The notes under the pieces: generated by a model
Databases searched by the model: none
The model's input: only the letters and a program-made list of their open reading frames with translations
What the model was told of the DNA's origin: nothing
Assembly (NCBI GenBank): GCA_036971475.1
Contig: JBAIZL010000003.1
Coordinates: 54,204,342-54,268,341, forward strand
Direction of reading: 5' to 3'
Length of the DNA stretch: 64,000 nt
Source of the DNA: Prosapia bicincta
Lineage: Eukaryota; Arthropoda; Insecta; Hemiptera; Cercopidae
Translations under genes and position numbers: made by a program
Shown: one piece after another, positions 62,088-64,000 of the stretch
Position numbering within the stretch: the first letter of the stretch is position 1
Layout: every line of letters starts with the position of its first letter

Positions 62088-63043
62088 CTTATTAATGTCC
62101 TAATTTTTCTATTTCCACTGCCTTTTATAAAACCCGCTTCCCTCAGCTCTTCTATAATGGAGGCAATTTCGTTCTCATGACCTGTATGACCTACCTCTTG
62201 AGATGACAAAAGGAGTCGTAACCTATCACAGAGTTCGTTAGGGTTGTCCCAATAGGCATAACCTTTACCGCTATGCAAACCGGTCGGCGGAAATAATCTC
62301 GATATAATTGCCTTGTACTTGGCGGATTTACTAGCACGGTTTATGGCTAATAGATGATTATAACCTTTCCTATGAGCACTGGTTTGTTCACAGATTTGTT
62401 TATAGGTGTTCAGGTCGGCCTTTGTGTATAATGTTTCATCGGGTTTGCGCATAAATATCAATTCATAGAGCCCTTCGGTTCCCTTGTAAGTGTCCGCGTC
62501 GATGATGATGTCACCGTTTTCGTCGTCAAACCTTATATACTTATCGCCTATCATAACAGTACCGTCTCCTGTTATTCGAGGACCGTATGTGTTATCAATT
62601 GTATTCCTATTGTCTTTAATCATTCTCAACACGTAGGTCCGCGGTAGACGATGTTTGAACATTGTATGGACATAACGAACACTATCTTCCTGGCCCGCCG
62701 GTGTTGATAGTAGCTCTTTAACAACACTACTTTGGCGCATCGGTGTAACTGAAGGTCCAGGCTCATCTGTTGATTCAGCTATTACTTCGGTATCGATGAA
62801 TTTCGGAACATGGGTTTGTGAAGCATCATCCTCCATGTCTACATCCATTTCTTCTTCTTTTTTAATTTCCATTTTCGGCTGTGGACGACGAATTTTCGAA
62901 ATTTCCTTAATGATAGGGCTATATTGTTTAGTTAAAATCCGTTCAGCATCTGCATCGCCGAACTTTATCTGCAGATACTTTCTCTTGATGTTCTCCCTCA
63001 AACGGGCGATCTCAGAGATAACTTGCTCCTCCTTTGGTGTCAT
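62084..63043 (-). CDS. Conserved protein with DUF8207-like C-terminal domain
   Basis: 319 residues. An N-terminal coiled-coil-like region (EVISEIARLRENIKRKYLQI), an acidic linker (EEEMDVDMEDD), a middle domain (about 110-190) and a C-terminal part with YWDNPNELCDRLRLLLSSQE and GHENEIASIIEELREAGFI. From memory this end is a domain shared by adintovirus-related loci in insects and cnidarians (I believe DUF8207). The function is unknown. Its TGA shares the ATGA with the fibre start, so the two are likely translated from one transcript or arose by compaction. Confidence 0.65.
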   Translation of the reverse strand: MTPKEEQVISEIARLRENIKRKYLQIKFGDADAERILTKQYSPIIKEISKIRRPQPKMEIKKEEEMDVDMEDDASQTHVPKFIDTEVIAESTDEPGPSVTPMRQSSVVKELLSTPAGQEDSVRYVHTMFKHRLPRTYVLRMIKDNRNTIDNTYGPRITGDGTVMIGDKYIRFDDENGDIIIDADTYKGTEGLYELIFMRKPDETLYTKADLNTYKQICEQTSAHRKGYNHLLAINRASKSAKYKAIISRLFPPTGLHSGKGYAYWDNPNELCDRLRLLLSSQEVGHTGHENEIASIIEELREAGFIKGSGNRKIRTLIR

Positions 63044-63081
63044 ATTGCGAAATGAACAGTAATTCGACTATCAAATAGCTT

Positions 63082-64000
63082 TTAAGACAGTTCCAAAGAT
63101 CGAAAAAACACAGCATAACGCTTTTCACGCAATAGGTACTGTACAACCTGTGATGCGGACGCTTTCATCAATTTCGAATTGTTCCAAGATAAACCTCGGC
63201 AGTATCTGTACATGTTGTTGTCAAAATATGGTATACTTTCCACCTTCTCGGCGCTTCTAAAGACGAAGGTACGTTTTATATTTTCACGCCGTTGCGGTAT
63301 TTCGGCTACTATTAGATTATCATCTCTAGGCATATCTTGCATGTGCCGTTTTAGCGTCGGTATAGAATTTTCGAGAAGATAACTATTCAAAAGCAGAAAC
63401 TCATCAGTATTTGCCCCCGTGTATGTGCACCACATTTGAAGTTGCCTACGATCGACAACAGTATATTTTGATCCGTCAAAAGACAAGCCGAAATGATGAC
63501 ACTGATTAGGCACCGTCGGAAGGGCGGCCTTTAGAAATTCGGTTGTAAACACACCTTGTGCCTTATTATTTACAGGCTCGTAAAATTTACCTCTACTGCG
63601 TAAAGGTAGCGACAAAGGTCTAGGACCGTATTTCACATTGTAGCTAATGTCTACACAACACTTTACACTGCTGATAAGCTTGTACGCCTTTATAGGACCG
63701 ACTATGGGAATTGTCCTTTCCGTGATTACTACACAACGGGACGCGTACGGCAATGAACAGCTGTACTGTAACATGTCGAGGTATACTTGCGTGTACTCTA
63801 TGCCTCCGTGACTGGGAGTCAGTGTCCGATTGAAAAAATCAGGAAACGGCCGGAATCTGGATACCAAGTTTTGCGGATGCCGAACAGTTCCTTTCAACAT
63901 GTGTTCATTGTATAATATCAATTCAAATGGTACACCTCCTTTATCACATTCGTGCATGAACCTAATCCAAATGTCTCGATTATAAATTCTATTTGCGGAT
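63082..64000 (-). CDS. Unidentified protein, cut by the window end
   Basis: Open from the stop at 63,082 to the window edge. The first ATG inside is at 63,957, but the frame continues upstream without a stop (NRDIWIRFMHECDKGG), so the protein probably starts beyond 64,000. At least 305 residues are visible. No motif of DNA polymerase B, integrase or ATPase is seen. It contains several cysteines and aromatic residues (VKCCVDISYN, QMWCTYTG) and ends YAVFFRSLELS. It lies 38 bp upstream of the next gene on the same strand, so it belongs to the same module. Confidence 0.55.
   Translation of the reverse strand, partial: SANRIYNRDIWIRFMHECDKGGVPFELILYNEHMLKGTVRHPQNLVSRFRPFPDFFNRTLTPSHGGIEYTQVYLDMLQYSCSLPYASRCVVITERTIPIVGPIKAYKLISSVKCCVDISYNVKYGPRPLSLPLRSRGKFYEPVNNKAQGVFTTEFLKAALPTVPNQCHHFGLSFDGSKYTVVDRRQLQMWCTYTGANTDEFLLLNSYLLENSIPTLKRHMQDMPRDDNLIVAEIPQRRENIKRTFVFRSAEKVESIPYFDNNMYRYCRGLSWNNSKLMKASASQVVQYLLREKRYAVFFRSLELS

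Overview
The window reads as arthropod nuclear DNA, most likely insect. It is AT-rich and intron-like, full of (TA)n and (TG)n microsatellites, has a short interstitial TTAGG array (the arthropod telomere unit), and carries decayed non-LTR retrotransposons, a hAT transposon and foldback elements. There are no bacterial operons, ribosomal RNA genes or CRISPR arrays. All identifications come from reading the sequence and from memory of families; no database search was run.

Left part (1-52,090). Most of this is a large segmental duplication: copy A at about 808-16,730 and copy B at about 33,455-52,090. The copies share order and most of their sequence, but differ by an internal 0.8 kb tandem duplication (A), an internal duplication of about 2.5 kb (B), a roughly 2.1 kb segment present only in B, and a 125-bp minisatellite with 7 units in A and 15 in B. 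Small plus-strand exons with good splice sites and matching phases lie inside. Copy A has exons at 14,355, 15,362, 16,825 and 18,172, the last with a frameshift. Copy B has exons at 38,043, 49,559 and 50,680. I do not recognise the encoded protein. Between the copies (16.9-33.4 kb) I see only introns or intergenic DNA with a reverse transcriptase fragment, an endonuclease fragment beside the TTAGG array, foldback elements and a (CATA)n-tailed retroposon.

Transition (52.1-54.8 kb). This holds a tRNA-like SINE head, two tandem foldback units and a two-exon minus-strand gene encoding a proline-rich protein.

Right part (about 54.9 kb to the window end). All genes are on the minus strand, tightly packed and richer in GC. 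They form the structural module of an endogenous Polinton/Maverick (adintovirus-like) element. In transcription order: an unidentified protein open at the window edge, a protein with a conserved C-terminal domain, a repeat-built fibre-like protein, a parvovirus-type phospholipase A2 protein with a basic tail, an adenain-like cysteine protease, a penton-like jelly-roll protein, a 63-residue ORF, a candidate double-jelly-roll major capsid protein, a PC4-like protein, a small exonuclease-like family member with a broken tandem copy, and a BIR+RING inhibitor of apoptosis. Several neighbours overlap as ATGA or by a few dozen bases. The protease, capsid proteins, phospholipase and fibre would build and mature a virion; the IAP would block host cell death. 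DNA polymerase B, integrase, packaging ATPase and terminal inverted repeats are not in the window and would be expected beyond 64,000 if the element is complete.
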